DNA from: Xanthocytophaga flava
Lineage (GTDB): Bacteria; Bacteroidota; Bacteroidia; Cytophagales; 172606-1
DNA length: 64,000 bases
Direction: 5' to 3'
Assembly (NCBI GenBank): GCA_030068525.1
Contig: JASJOS010000005.1
Coordinates: 124,001-188,000 of the forward strand
The translations under genes and the position numbers were made by a program. A model generated the notes under the pieces. The model was given only the letters and a program-made list of their open reading frames with translations. It was not told the DNA's origin and searched no databases. How positions within the stretch are numbered: the first letter of the stretch is position 1; the number at the start of each line of letters is the position of its first letter. Shown piece after piece: positions 27,398 through 37,066 of the stretch.

Positions 27398-27973
27398 ATG
27401 GAAGCAATATGTCTTTTAATATTTGTAGGAAGCTCTGCCCTCTATATCCGTTATCTTCTATGGCGCGGGGCAGGTACTACTCAATCAGATAAGGATCGCA
27501 TTCGCCTTCAGGAAGGCATTCAATTACTTGAAAAAAGACTTTACAAGGAAGCTTTTGCTTATTTCAACTCTATTCTACAAAAAGAACCTCGTTGTGCACT
27601 GGCCCTTGCCTCCCGTGCCAGATGTTATCTGATGCAGGGTGATTGGCTACATGTTATTACAGATTGTAACAAAGCAGCTTCGCTGGACCATTGTCTTGAT
27701 TCGATTTATCTCGATAAAGGTATTGCATTGGTGCACTTAGGCGAAATGAAGGATGCTTTTGTTCAGTTTGATAAGGCAGTATGGTATTTTAATGTCAATG
27801 CTACTCCTAATGCAGATGCTTACCGATGGAGAGGTATAACCCGCCTGAAACTGGGCGACTATACTAAAGCTGAACAAGATTTTCGGAAGGCAATAAATCT
27901 TGGTGATGAAAATGCTGCATACTTCCTTTCTATGAGGGGCGACAGCATGGATACGATAGAAATAGATAGTTAG
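27398..27973 (+). CDS. TPR-repeat protein with N-terminal membrane anchor
   Basis: The protein of about 191 residues has one N-terminal hydrophobic segment (MEAICLLIFVGSSALYIRYLL), then a linker and at least three tetratricopeptide repeats: LEKRLYKEAFAYFNSILQKE, SIYLDKGIALVHLGEMKDAF and AYRWRGITRLKLGDYTKAEQ. TPRs make protein-protein scaffolds, here anchored in the inner membrane with repeats probably cytoplasmic. I prefer ATG 27398 over a GTG two codons upstream. It stands alone and ends at a clear terminator. The partner is unknown. Confidence 0.82.
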   Translation: MEAICLLIFVGSSALYIRYLLWRGAGTTQSDKDRIRLQEGIQLLEKRLYKEAFAYFNSILQKEPRCALALASRARCYLMQGDWLHVITDCNKAASLDHCLDSIYLDKGIALVHLGEMKDAFVQFDKAVWYFNVNATPNADAYRWRGITRLKLGDYTKAEQDFRKAINLGDENAAYFLSMRGDSMDTIEIDS

Positions 27974-28002
27974 AAAATAATTGCTCCTATCCTATTTTCC
28001 TG

Positions 28003-28034
28003 AAACGTGCCAGCCTTGCCTGACACGTTTTTTT
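28003..28034 (+). terminator. Terminator of the TPR gene
   Basis: AAACGTG-C-CAG pairs with CTG-A-CACGTTT and is followed by a T-run. Confidence 0.8.
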
Positions 28035-28062
28035 ACTTTTCAATCTTAACCGCAAACCATAT

Positions 28063-29406
28063 ATGAAGAAAATTTACCTGATTCTCTTTAACTTATTCAT
28101 TCTACACACTGCATCTTCACAATCTTCCATGCCAGTCATTCTCTCTCTCAGAGAACGAGCAGCAGTGGAAGACCGTATTTTGCAGGAACGTATCGAAAAT
28201 CTGCTACCAGGACTCATGCGTCGTGAAGGCATAGATATGTGGCTGATCATCGGAAGGGAATACAATGAAGATCCGGTATTGCGTACAATGTTGCCTTCTA
28301 CCTGGTTATCGGCCCGCCGTCATACCATGCTTCTCCTGTTTGACAAAGGTGGTAACGAGGGTATAGAATGTCTGGCAGTAGCAAGATATAATGTAGGCAC
28401 TACCTTTAAAAGTGCCTGGGACCTTGAAAAAGAACCTGACCAATGGAAACGGCTTACCCAGCTAATTGAAGAAAGGAAACCCAAAAAGATTGCTATTAAC
28501 CAATCCTCTGTATTTGGACATACAGATGGAATTACCCATACAGAGTACACAAACCTGTTACAGAAACTTCCATCAACCTATCAATCCACTATAGTGCCCG
28601 CAGAACGCCTAGCGGTAGACTGGCTGCAAATTCGAACCAACACCGAACTAGCAATTTATGAGCAGATCTGCAGAATGGGCCATTTAATCATTGCGGAAGG
28701 ACTATCCGAAAAAGTAATTCATCCGGGCATTACTACTACAGAAGATGTAGTGTGGTGGTATCGTGAACGTATCAAGGAGCTGAAACTGGATACATGGTTT
28801 CATCCCACTGTAGATGTGCAACGACCTGATGAAAATAACAAGGAAGCCAATCGATCCTTTGCTCAGCGACCTGCAGCTGATATTATCCAGCCTGGTGATG
28901 TGGTTCATATTGACTTTGGAATTAGTTATCTGCGCCTCAATACGGATGTCCAGGAACTTGCCTATGTACTGAAACCAGGGGAAAAAGATGCACCTGCGTA
29001 TCTGAAGAAAGCACTTGCCACAGGAAATCGTCTTCAGGATATTCTGACCAGCAATTACAAAGAAGGTAAAACAGGTAATCAGGTTCTGTCAGAAACCATT
29101 GCTCAGGCAAAAAAAGAAGGGATTGTCCCTCAGATTTACTCTCACCCGATAGGCTATCATGGTCATGCAGCCGGACCAGCCATTGGTATGTGGGATATGC
29201 AGAATGGGGTACCTGGCTCAGGTGAATATACATTAAAGTACAATACTCTATATGCTATTGAATTAAATGCCAAGGTAAAGCTATCCGAATGGAATAACAA
29301 AGAACTTCGGGTAATGCTTGAACAAAATGCTGTATTCCTACCATCAGGAGTACAATATACCGATGATCGGCAAAAAGACTATTGGCTGATTCCAAGGCAA
29401 AAATAA
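28063..29406 (+). CDS. Secreted M24-family metallopeptidase (Xaa-Pro aminopeptidase-like)
   Basis: This 447-residue protein has a signal peptide (MKKIYLILFNLFILHTASSQ), an N-terminal creatinase-like domain (IDMWLIIGREYNEDP) and a C-terminal pita-bread domain. Metal ligands of the M24 fold are seen in VVHIDFGISYLRLNTDVQ (two Asp), GYHGHAAGP (His), LYAIELNAKV (Glu) and RVMLEQNAVFLP (Glu), although the spacing of the first Asp pair is altered. It probably trims peptides in the periplasm. It stands alone between two terminators. Confidence 0.87.
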   Translation: MKKIYLILFNLFILHTASSQSSMPVILSLRERAAVEDRILQERIENLLPGLMRREGIDMWLIIGREYNEDPVLRTMLPSTWLSARRHTMLLLFDKGGNEGIECLAVARYNVGTTFKSAWDLEKEPDQWKRLTQLIEERKPKKIAINQSSVFGHTDGITHTEYTNLLQKLPSTYQSTIVPAERLAVDWLQIRTNTELAIYEQICRMGHLIIAEGLSEKVIHPGITTTEDVVWWYRERIKELKLDTWFHPTVDVQRPDENNKEANRSFAQRPAADIIQPGDVVHIDFGISYLRLNTDVQELAYVLKPGEKDAPAYLKKALATGNRLQDILTSNYKEGKTGNQVLSETIAQAKKEGIVPQIYSHPIGYHGHAAGPAIGMWDMQNGVPGSGEYTLKYNTLYAIELNAKVKLSEWNNKELRVMLEQNAVFLPSGVQYTDDRQKDYWLIPRQK

Positions 29407-29458
29407 AGTTTTTTTCAGTTTATGTAGGTATGCGATCTTATATCATAGCTTTTGTGAA

Positions 29459-29503
29459 AAAAAATACTGGTTCGAGCACCCATTCGAACCAATATTTTTT
29501 TTT
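29459..29503 (+). terminator. Terminator of the M24 peptidase gene
   Basis: AATACTGGTTCGA, with TCGAACCAATATT after an 8-base loop, is followed by a long T-run. One A-C mismatch occurs in the stem. Confidence 0.85.
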
Positions 29504-29696
29504 AAGATTTCTATCCGGCCATCAAAATTATTGTAATGCAGGAACTGCCGGAAAAATCAACTGGAATGTCTGTCAGGGCATACACATAGTTTGTGAACAT
29601 TCTTATTGTGGTAAGTCCGGTTAACTCTGCATCAAAAAAAGATTCTTTTAAAGCCGGTACCTTTATTCTCAGTTATGGATTTAGCAAGTTGCAACA

Positions 29697-30065
29697 CTAC
29701 CTGTAGGCATTTGCAGAAAGGTCTTTTCTTATCTGCTTAATGAATGGGGATATGTAGATATTATTGAAAAGCAAGCCATTACATACTACCTCTTCAGGAT
29801 GGTATTCAATGCAATAGAAATCCCCATGAAACTGAAGTCATGTATATTGAACCTTGCTCTTTTCCTGTATATAGATCATTTGCAGAGGTGTAGCAAACAA
29901 GAGAACAGGGCCTTGAAAAGAGAATGATCTAAAATCATAATAAAAGGTATCCTCTCCCTCATTGACAAAAATCACCACATAACCAGTAAACTGAATAGGT
30001 TTCGCTAAAATGTTCTCCTGTACCCTGTTAATACCCAATAAACTTATCCCTATACTTGTAAGTAT
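29697..30065 (-). pseudogene. Broken AraC-family regulator (sensor domain only, internal TGA)
   Basis: On the minus strand the frame reads a typical AraC N-terminal domain: ISLLGINRVQENIL, then YVVIFVNEGEDTFYYDF, GPVLLFATPLQMIYI and KVQYT. It then meets TGA at 29838-29840 and continues in the same frame with LQFHGDFYCIEYHPEEVVCN and GLLFNNIYISPFI before TAG at 29697-29699. Both halves match consecutive parts of the same family domain, so an in-frame nonsense mutation is the simplest reading. No helix-turn-helix region follows downstream. No ATG is evident at the 5' end, so the boundaries are approximate. The rest of the gap (29504-29696 and 30066-30257) shows nothing further. Confidence 0.75.
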
Positions 30066-30257
30066 CCGATTATAGAATAGATAGCTGCCTGGTCTGGTAA
30101 ATGGCGAAATTCCAACAAATTTTCTTTACGCGCAATCTATTGTGCATTTTATAAAAGTTGTCTGGTTGCTACTAAAAATATACCAGCACAAACCAGACAA
30201 CCTATACAAAAAGTACTGTTATGGATTAAACAATGATGTACCCTTTACTTTTCAAGC

Positions 30258-31328
30258 TTATTTAAAGTTATATCTGAACCGATAGATATAATAAGGAGGA
30301 TTGCCTTCATCTTTGCCTCCTGTAAAGGCTGGAGTAGTATTTAACTGGTTCACTGCAATATAAATATATCCATCAGGTGCCAGGTAAGCATTATCCGGCC
30401 ATTTTAATCTGGCATCCATAATGATATTGGTAAGATTTCCTTTGGCATCAAGCTTGCTGATAGCATGCTGAGTTAAATTGGTAAAGTAGTGATTGCCATC
30501 CCAGTCAGTAATAGCGCCATCACTTATAGGCTTCTCTCCAACTTTTGTAATACTGGTCGAAATGGCAGAATCATCTGCTTCTCTGCGAAACAGGGAAGCA
30601 TCTAACTTATACCACGTTTTGCCATTCATTGCACCAAAAAACAACGTATTGGCATCCGCACTCAGCGAAATAGGATCTATAGCAACTCTGGCAGGCTTAC
30701 CACCAAAATAGGTAAGCTTCCCATCAATTACCATATTAATATCCTCTGCATTCAATTGAGGGGCATTACCAAAGCGACGTGCTTTCTCTGTTTTCAGATT
30801 CAGAGCGATAATACCCGGATTACTAATATCTGCCAGACAGGCCCAGCCATTATCAGCATCAATTGCTAAATCCTGTATAAAGCTGCCTTTAGGAGCAATG
30901 CTTTCAGGCAATATTATCTTTCTAAGCACGTTGTTTGTTTGTATATCAAAACACCACAAACGAGTTTTGCCTAGTTCCTGCCCCATGTCAATTACCCATA
31001 GTCTATCTTTCTTATCAAATAATAACCCTAAAGGGGAATCAATGGCCTCATCGCTGGCGGGTCCTTCATTTTTCTGGTAAGAAGCATTCGGATAAGGGAT
31101 ATACCTTTTTTTCCCTTTAATTTCAATCAACTGAATGTTTCTGCTTCCCAGAGAATGGATCGTAGCAAAAATTCTTCCTGTCTTTGAAACAGCTACATCT
31201 CCCGGTCTGATGGGTAGTTCAGCTACTGTTTCTAAAACTGGAGAATGTGCCACTTGCTTTTCAGCTTTTTTCTGTGCGTAGACATCCCAGTTCAGTAAAA
31301 AAATGACTAAAGCTACTAACTTTTTCAT
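30258..31328 (-). CDS. Major royal jelly protein/Yellow-family secreted protein
   Basis: From ATG 31328 the 356-residue protein has a signal peptide (MKKLVALVIFLLNWDVYAQ) and a six-bladed beta-propeller of the royal-jelly/Yellow type. Typical segments are RPGDVAVSKTGRIFATIHSL, DSPLGLLFDKKDRLWVIDMG, FIQDLAIDADNGWACLADIS, ISLSADANTLFFGAMNGKTW and LKWPDNAYLAPDGYIYIAVN. Bacterial members have no firmly known reaction; ligand binding or lactone-type hydrolysis is possible. It follows the oxidoreductase gene by 74 bases, and a divergent AraC gene lies upstream, a combination that suggests one regulated operon. Confidence 0.87.
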   Translation of the reverse strand: MKKLVALVIFLLNWDVYAQKKAEKQVAHSPVLETVAELPIRPGDVAVSKTGRIFATIHSLGSRNIQLIEIKGKKRYIPYPNASYQKNEGPASDEAIDSPLGLLFDKKDRLWVIDMGQELGKTRLWCFDIQTNNVLRKIILPESIAPKGSFIQDLAIDADNGWACLADISNPGIIALNLKTEKARRFGNAPQLNAEDINMVIDGKLTYFGGKPARVAIDPISLSADANTLFFGAMNGKTWYKLDASLFRREADDSAISTSITKVGEKPISDGAITDWDGNHYFTNLTQHAISKLDAKGNLTNIIMDARLKWPDNAYLAPDGYIYIAVNQLNTTPAFTGGKDEGNPPYYIYRFRYNFK

Positions 31329-31402
31329 ACTCACTCTTATTTCTTGTTTTTTAAAGTAATTACCTTTCCTATCCAGCCAATTATGGCGAACAGGCATACT
31401 AA

Positions 31403-32347
31403 TTAGTTTACTCGTATCACCAGTTTGCCACGGGTTCCACCTGTTTCCTGTTGTAGATGGGCATCTTTCATTTCAGAAAAGTCATATACCTTCGATATAT
31501 ACGGATGAATAATACCTTCTTCTAAAAGCCTGGCAATCTGCTGCATATCTTCTCCATTGGACTGTACTAAAAAGAAGAATCCATTGATACCTTTGCTTTT
31601 GGCTTTTTCTGCAACCTGTTCATTCAATCCGGAAGGAATGCTGATCAATGTACCCCCATGTTTTATTACCTGTAGCGAACGGTCTATATTCTCTCCTCCA
31701 ATAGCATCCAGTACCAGATCCTGGTCTGAAATCACTTCTTCAAACTTTTGAGATCGATAATCAATGTGTGTATCTGCGCCTAGATTTAAAACAAATGCTT
31801 TGTTGGCAGCAGATGAGGTTCCGGTTACATGTGCGCCTAGGTAACGGGCAACCTGTACAGCAAAGTGTCCGACACCTCCGGCAGCAGCATGAATCAGTAC
31901 TTTTTGCCCCGGTTGTACTACCGCCTGTTTGGTAAATGCCTGCCAGGCAGTCAGGGCAGCTAATGTAGAAGCAGCAGCCTGCTCAAACGAAATGTTTTGG
32001 GGCTTTAGCGCCAGATGAGATTCAGGAGCAGCTACGTACTCGGCATAGGCCTGTCCATGTCCGGGAAAATTCACCATACCAAAAACCGCATCACCTTCTT
32101 TGAATTTAGTGACCTGATTTCCTGTTTTCATTACAACGCCTGCAATATCCCAGCCGATAATCAATGGTGATATAGTTTTTAGTCGACCATATACGCCTTT
32201 GCCCGCACGGGTTTTGACATCAACGGGATTGATGCTGATAGCTTTAACCTGAATCAATACTTCATGATCTGTAATTTGGGGAACAGCCACCTCAGTATAG
32301 GTTAAGGTATCGACACTTCCTGGCTCTGTTAAAATAATTGCTTTCAT
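31403..32347 (-). CDS. NADP-dependent zinc-less alcohol dehydrogenase/quinone oxidoreductase-like
   Basis: This 314-residue medium-chain reductase starts MKAIILTEPGSVDTLTYTEV. It shows the family order: catalytic domain with SINPVDVKTRAGKGVYGRL and IIGWDIAGVVMKTGNQV, then the Rossmann region VLIHAAAGGVGHFAVQVARY and GADTHIDYRS. Structural and catalytic zinc cysteines are absent, as in quinone-oxidoreductase-type members. It probably reduces a quinone or alpha,beta-unsaturated carbonyl with NADPH. I chose ATG 32347; the extension to 32410 crosses the promoter region shared with the divergent AraC gene. Confidence 0.9.
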   Translation of the reverse strand: MKAIILTEPGSVDTLTYTEVAVPQITDHEVLIQVKAISINPVDVKTRAGKGVYGRLKTISPLIIGWDIAGVVMKTGNQVTKFKEGDAVFGMVNFPGHGQAYAEYVAAPESHLALKPQNISFEQAAASTLAALTAWQAFTKQAVVQPGQKVLIHAAAGGVGHFAVQVARYLGAHVTGTSSAANKAFVLNLGADTHIDYRSQKFEEVISDQDLVLDAIGGENIDRSLQVIKHGGTLISIPSGLNEQVAEKAKSKGINGFFFLVQSNGEDMQQIARLLEEGIIHPYISKVYDFSEMKDAHLQQETGGTRGKLVIRVN

Positions 32348-32433
32348 GTATTTATCTGTTTTTGTTTCGTGATTGCAATGCAAATTTCTACCAATACTGA
32401 CCAAATACACGGTATTTATTTTCTCTTTTTTGG

Positions 32434-32441
32434 TATATTTG
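32434..32441 (+). promoter_or_regulatory. Candidate -7 box of the AraC gene
   Basis: TATATTTG matches TAnnTTTG and lies about 60 bases before the ATG. No good -33 box accompanies it. The region is shared with the divergent oxidoreductase operon. Confidence 0.4.
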
Positions 32442-32501
32442 TACTACTTGTTGTTCTTTATGGGAGGTATAGCGAAACCGAACACCTAATCTGATAGTGT
32501 G

Positions 32502-33353
32502 ATGCAGAAAGAAAGTCTTTACCAGCCTTTTGAAATAGTCTACCAGACAATGGACGAATGTCCCAAATTAGAGCACAAACACACATTTTTTGAACTTGTC
32601 TACATTTTATCAGGTACAGGCAAGCAGTGTATTAATGAGCACAAGTTCCAGTATCATGAGAACCATATGTTTCTCCTTACTCCCAATGACTGCCACAAGT
32701 TTGACATAGAAGTCCAGACAACGTTTTTCTTTTTACGCTTTAATGACATTTATCTTCAGAAAAACGGACTGGCTCCTCACTATGTCGAACAACTGGAATA
32801 CATTCTCAACAATGCCAGCCATGAGCCAGGTTGTGTGCTAAAAAATCAGAGTGATAAAACGCTGGTTCGTCCGGTGGTAGAGGCCATTATACGGGAGCAA
32901 GTCAATCAGGACATAAATAACAAGGAACTAATTACCCAGCTGGTGAATACACTTATCATAGTGGTGGCTAGAAACATTGCCAAGTATTTACCAGAAAAGG
33001 TAAATGAATACTCAGACGAAAAAATCATAGATATACTGCAGTATATTCAGCAACACATCTATGAGCCGGATAAAATCCGGGCAAAATCGATCAGTGATCA
33101 TTTTGGTATCTCTGAAACCTACCTGGGACGGTATTTTAAAAAGCATACCGAGGAAACCCTGCAACAATATATTACCAATTACCGGGTACGGTTAATAGAG
33201 AACCGATTAAAACACAGTGATCTGCGTGTCAATGAAATTGCTCATTCACTAGGATTTACAGACGAAAGCCACCTAAATAAATTTTTTAGGAAAAATAAAG
33301 GACAGAGTCCGCTATCCTATCGGAAACAGGTAAGAGTCACCTCTTCTGCCTAA
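32502..33353 (+). CDS. AraC-family transcriptional regulator
   Basis: This protein of about 283 residues has a cupin-like N-terminal domain (PKLEHKHTFFELVYILSGTG, HMFLLTPNDCHKFDI) and two C-terminal helix-turn-helix motifs (IRAKSISDHFGISETYLGRY and LRVNEIAHSLGFTDESHLNK, ending KGQSPLSYRK). The ATG at 32502 is preferred to the overlapping GTG one codon earlier. It is divergent from the oxidoreductase/royal-jelly operon, which it probably controls. The inducer is unknown. Confidence 0.91.
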   Translation: MQKESLYQPFEIVYQTMDECPKLEHKHTFFELVYILSGTGKQCINEHKFQYHENHMFLLTPNDCHKFDIEVQTTFFFLRFNDIYLQKNGLAPHYVEQLEYILNNASHEPGCVLKNQSDKTLVRPVVEAIIREQVNQDINNKELITQLVNTLIIVVARNIAKYLPEKVNEYSDEKIIDILQYIQQHIYEPDKIRAKSISDHFGISETYLGRYFKKHTEETLQQYITNYRVRLIENRLKHSDLRVNEIAHSLGFTDESHLNKFFRKNKGQSPLSYRKQVRVTSSA

Positions 33354-33456
33354 CAATATATAATTGCTCTCTATGAAGAAGATACATTCATTTAAAAATT
33401 AGGAATCCATCCTAAAATATCCTGACCTTTGCAGACCAACTACACCCATTCAGTAT

Positions 33457-33951
33457 ATGCAGATCAGCATTATAGCCGCTTTTACAGAAAACAGAGTTCT
33501 AGGGAAAGACAACCAGCTTATCTGGCATTTGCCTGAAGACCTGAAGAATTTTAAACGGCTCACAAGTAGTCATCCTATCATTATGGGTCGCAAAACCTTT
33601 GAATCTTTAGGTCGTCCACTTCCCAATCGTACCAATATCATCATTACCCGTAATCCAGATTATCAAGCTACAGGATGCATGATTGTCTCTTCACTGGAAG
33701 AGGCGATCCAAAAGGCTACCAATATTGATAGAGAAGAAGTTTTTGTTATTGGTGGAGGTGAAATCTACACCCAGGCTCTTCCACTAACCGATACAATGTA
33801 CCTGACACATGTTCATACGACACTGGAAGGAGATACATTTTTTCCAGTGTTCTCATCTCAGGAATGGAATATTGCTTATACCCAATCTTTTAAGAAGGAT
33901 GAGAAACATGTGTATGATTTTGATATTGTGACATGGAAGCGTTTATCCTAA
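33457..33951 (+). CDS. folA: Dihydrofolate reductase
   Basis: This 164-residue enzyme reduces dihydrofolate with NADPH. It has all landmarks: IIAAFTENRVLGKDNQLIWH followed by LPEDLKNF with the active-site acidic residue, IIMGRKTFESLGRPLPNRTN, the second cofactor motif VFVIGGGEIYTQALP, and LTHVHTTLEGDTFFP. The usual neighbour thymidylate synthase is not present. It is transcribed alone, 104 bases after the AraC gene. Its own start is plain, with MQIS at the first beta strand. Confidence 0.96.
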   Translation: MQISIIAAFTENRVLGKDNQLIWHLPEDLKNFKRLTSSHPIIMGRKTFESLGRPLPNRTNIIITRNPDYQATGCMIVSSLEEAIQKATNIDREEVFVIGGGEIYTQALPLTDTMYLTHVHTTLEGDTFFPVFSSQEWNIAYTQSFKKDEKHVYDFDIVTWKRLS

Positions 33952-33983
33952 AGAGCCTATAAAGATAACGCATTACCCAAATA

Positions 33984-34014
33984 AAAAAGGATCTGTATGA
34001 ACAGATCCCTTTTT
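33984..34014. terminator. Bidirectional terminator after folA
   Basis: AAAAAGGATCTGT with ACAGATCCCTTTTT (one bulged base) and a short loop lies between the convergent folA and the ELWxxDGT gene. Confidence 0.75.
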
Positions 34015-34038
34015 ATGTAAAACCCAATTATATCAAGA

Positions 34039-37038
34039 TTAAAGCTTTATTACCTTTTTAGTTACAGAACCTTTAGCACCTGCTATTTTGATCAGATACA
34101 TTCCTGCAGGACACTTTTGTAAATCCAAAGTATACTCTTGTCCTTTTGCACCAACAACTTCATTTTGCTGCATAACCAACCCTGATGAATTAAAAATTGT
34201 GATACCAACAGGCCCTGTGAAATAAGAAGAGGTCAGCCTTACTGTAAGTTTTCCTTGACCAGGATTAGGATAGAGAAGCACAAAGTCATCTTTAAGCAAA
34301 TCTTCTGTTCCAGTAATTGTTTTGTTCATATGCCATAACTGACTTCCAGAATCGTCAGTATCAGCAATAAAAAACACATCGTTACTGGTTCCTTTAATAG
34401 TAGAAGGGTTTGAGTGAGCACTTCCAGGTCTAATATCTGCAACCAAAGTAGTACCGGACGAAGATCCATCACTTTTCCAGAGTTCTACACCATATTCAGG
34501 TGTGAAGGCAGAGAAATAGATTTTATCATTAACGATTGAGAAGTTATCAGGAATAGAACTTCCTATACCTGGATAAATATCTTTTACTATTGTAGTATTT
34601 GCAGCAGTACCATCTGTACGCCATAGTTCCAAACCAGATATTCCATCATCTGCTACAAAATAAATGTAATTGCCATTACGAATAAAAGAGATTATATTTT
34701 GAGCAAAGGCACTTTGCGTTCCAGTATAAATATCTTTAAGTAATACAGTACCTGCATTTGTGCCATCACTTATCCAAAGTTCTCTTCCATAGTCAGCAGT
34801 TTCCATTATAAATACTAACTTTCCGTTTGCTTCACCTAATAGCTGTGGTGTTTTGTCAGAATCACCCATATTTTCCTTTACCAATATAGTACCGGCCTCT
34901 GTCCCATCACTTTTCCAGAGTTGGTATTGCCCTAAGTAACTTGGAAGAACAATAAGGTACACATTAGTTCCAACAGTAATCATATTATCTATCCCACCAA
35001 GATCTTTAATCTTTGCTGTACCTTCTTCTGTACCATCACTTTTCCATAAACCTCCGCCAGCAACTTCAAACAACATTGTATTATTTAAAGAAACAGATTG
35101 TTCTATATACAAACCTAAATTATATTTATTTTGGCCTAATTCTTTCAGTTTTTGAGTTCCACTTGCAGTACCATCTGTCTTCCAAAGAGATTCACTATAA
35201 TTTGGATTCCAACAGGAAAAAAACATAGTGTTGCCTATTACTCTAAAATTATGTGGTGATGAAGATCCTGTACCAACAGCAATATCTTTTATTAAGGTTG
35301 TACCCTCTTCTGTCCCATCACTACTCCACAACTCCGTTCCATGATCCAGATCATAAGCGGTGAACAATAACTTTCCAGATAATGTTAATGGATTACCAGA
35401 GAAGGAGTTTGGGTAACTGCTTCCAACACCCGGATTAATATCTTTTACTATTCCGGTTTCATCTATCTTTCCATTCGACTGCCATAATTCGACTCCAAAT
35501 GTTGAGTCAGAAACAGAAAAAAAGACTTTGTCATTCAAGTCAGCTAACCCCAGATAAGAGTATATTTTGCTATACTTTGAAGAATTAATATTTTTTATCA
35601 ACTCAACGGTTTGCTTTTTTACATCAGCTTTGTAAAGTTCTCTCCCTATTCCAATACCTTGAGCAGCAGTAATAAAGTAATCATTAAATGCCAAAGGCTT
35701 ACTATAATATTCACACCCAACATTATTTATCTCTATTGTTCCACCAGCAGTTCCATTACTCAACCATATTTTTGTTGATATATATGGAGCTTTTGTCCCA
35801 TCACTAACCTGAGCATTAATCAAGAAGGTATTATCATTTCCTTTACAAATAAAAGTGGCTGCCCATATTGCAGAAATAATAGGTCTTGTAATCGATTCTG
35901 CAGTCTCCCGAAGCGTACTTACCTGACCTGTAATCGGATTTAATCTGACTAATGCTGTAGTTCCATTGGTACCAGCTGTGGTGAATATCAAATCAGAATC
36001 TATATAGGATAGATTAGAAGGTGCAAAATAAGACGAGCTATATTGATCATATACCAATCGTGTTCCATTTGAGGTACCATCACATTCCCATATAAATATA
36101 TGGTTATAGTCTTCCTCATAAAAGGAGAAATAAAGCTTATCATTCAGTAAAATAACATCGGCATATTGTATGAGGCGCATCCCTCCCGGATGTAAGCCTT
36201 TTACGGGAACAGTACCAGCAATAGTTCCATTTGTTTTTATAATACCCACACTTTGGTTATAATCAAACAAGTTGAAACTTCTCACAACAAAGTAAAGCTC
36301 ACCCTTATATACAATATATTGTGTGAGTATAGACGTTCCCACTAGGCCAGCACTATTTCCAGCACTATTTCCAGCACCATTTCCATCAATATTCCCTATT
36401 ACCGGAAAGGTCCCTGCATCAGTACCATCACTTCTCCATACCTGAGGATAATTATCTCCATAAGGTTGTAGTGTAAAAAAGAAAAGATTTCCTACTGCAA
36501 GAAAACCATAAGGGGTATTCCATCCAGGAATACCTTTTTTCACAGGAAGTGTTCCTTGAGCAGTTCCATCACTTTTCCAAACTTCCCAGGAGTATTCTGC
36601 ACTTTCTATCAAAAAATAAAGTCGATTTTGTACAGTTGTTAACCCCATTAGATTACCTTTCAGAAAATCTGTGACACGTACAGTCCCATCGGCAGTCCCA
36701 TCGGATTTCCAAAGTTGTAGTCCACGTACTCCATCATTGGCAAAAAAATAGAGTGTATTATTTAGTATAGTCAAACCATCTATAGAACTACTTTTCACAC
36801 CCGGATAAATATCTTTTACCAAAGTAGTCCCATTAGATGTTCCATCTGTCTTCCGCAATTCAGCCCCTTCCTCACTAGTGTTTGCAATAAAGAAAACTTC
36901 ACCCTTTAGATTTACAAAATTTACCGGGCCAGAACTCAAGTCTTCTGCACTTGATGTAATATGAGTGAGTTGTTCCTGAGCAGATATAGAGTAGATAATA
37001 GTAACTAATAAATAAAGCAGTAAAGCTATTTTTTTCAT
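34039..37038 (-). CDS. ELWxxDGT-repeat surface protein with type IX secretion sorting domain
   Basis: This 999-residue protein has a signal peptide (MKKIALLLYLLVTIIYSISA), many copies of the ELWxxDGT repeat (for example LQLWKSDGTADGT, ELWSSDGTEEGTTLIKDI, ELWRTDGTAANTTIVKDI) and a C-terminal T9SS type A sorting domain (LLYPNPGQGKLTVRL ending in GSVTKKVIKL). The repeats should build a large beta-propeller-like surface scaffold. The protein is predicted to cross the outer membrane by T9SS and attach to or leave the surface. Near residue 225 a run of Gly-Asn-Ser-Ala units is encoded by 12-bp tandem repeats. The ligand is unknown. Confidence 0.93.
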   Translation of the reverse strand: MKKIALLLYLLVTIIYSISAQEQLTHITSSAEDLSSGPVNFVNLKGEVFFIANTSEEGAELRKTDGTSNGTTLVKDIYPGVKSSSIDGLTILNNTLYFFANDGVRGLQLWKSDGTADGTVRVTDFLKGNLMGLTTVQNRLYFLIESAEYSWEVWKSDGTAQGTLPVKKGIPGWNTPYGFLAVGNLFFFTLQPYGDNYPQVWRSDGTDAGTFPVIGNIDGNGAGNSAGNSAGLVGTSILTQYIVYKGELYFVVRSFNLFDYNQSVGIIKTNGTIAGTVPVKGLHPGGMRLIQYADVILLNDKLYFSFYEEDYNHIFIWECDGTSNGTRLVYDQYSSSYFAPSNLSYIDSDLIFTTAGTNGTTALVRLNPITGQVSTLRETAESITRPIISAIWAATFICKGNDNTFLINAQVSDGTKAPYISTKIWLSNGTAGGTIEINNVGCEYYSKPLAFNDYFITAAQGIGIGRELYKADVKKQTVELIKNINSSKYSKIYSYLGLADLNDKVFFSVSDSTFGVELWQSNGKIDETGIVKDINPGVGSSYPNSFSGNPLTLSGKLLFTAYDLDHGTELWSSDGTEEGTTLIKDIAVGTGSSSPHNFRVIGNTMFFSCWNPNYSESLWKTDGTASGTQKLKELGQNKYNLGLYIEQSVSLNNTMLFEVAGGGLWKSDGTEEGTAKIKDLGGIDNMITVGTNVYLIVLPSYLGQYQLWKSDGTEAGTILVKENMGDSDKTPQLLGEANGKLVFIMETADYGRELWISDGTNAGTVLLKDIYTGTQSAFAQNIISFIRNGNYIYFVADDGISGLELWRTDGTAANTTIVKDIYPGIGSSIPDNFSIVNDKIYFSAFTPEYGVELWKSDGSSSGTTLVADIRPGSAHSNPSTIKGTSNDVFFIADTDDSGSQLWHMNKTITGTEDLLKDDFVLLYPNPGQGKLTVRLTSSYFTGPVGITIFNSSGLVMQQNEVVGAKGQEYTLDLQKCPAGMYLIKIAGAKGSVTKKVIKL
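36349..36384. repeat. Three tandem 12-bp repeats inside the ELWxxDGT gene
   Basis: AGCACTATTTCC occurs twice in a row and a third time as AGCACCATTTCC, encoding a GNSA-type linker. The period is a multiple of three, so copy-number change keeps the frame. Confidence 0.85.
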
Positions 37039-37066
37039 ATAGATTGTATAGGGTTGATTTCTTTAA

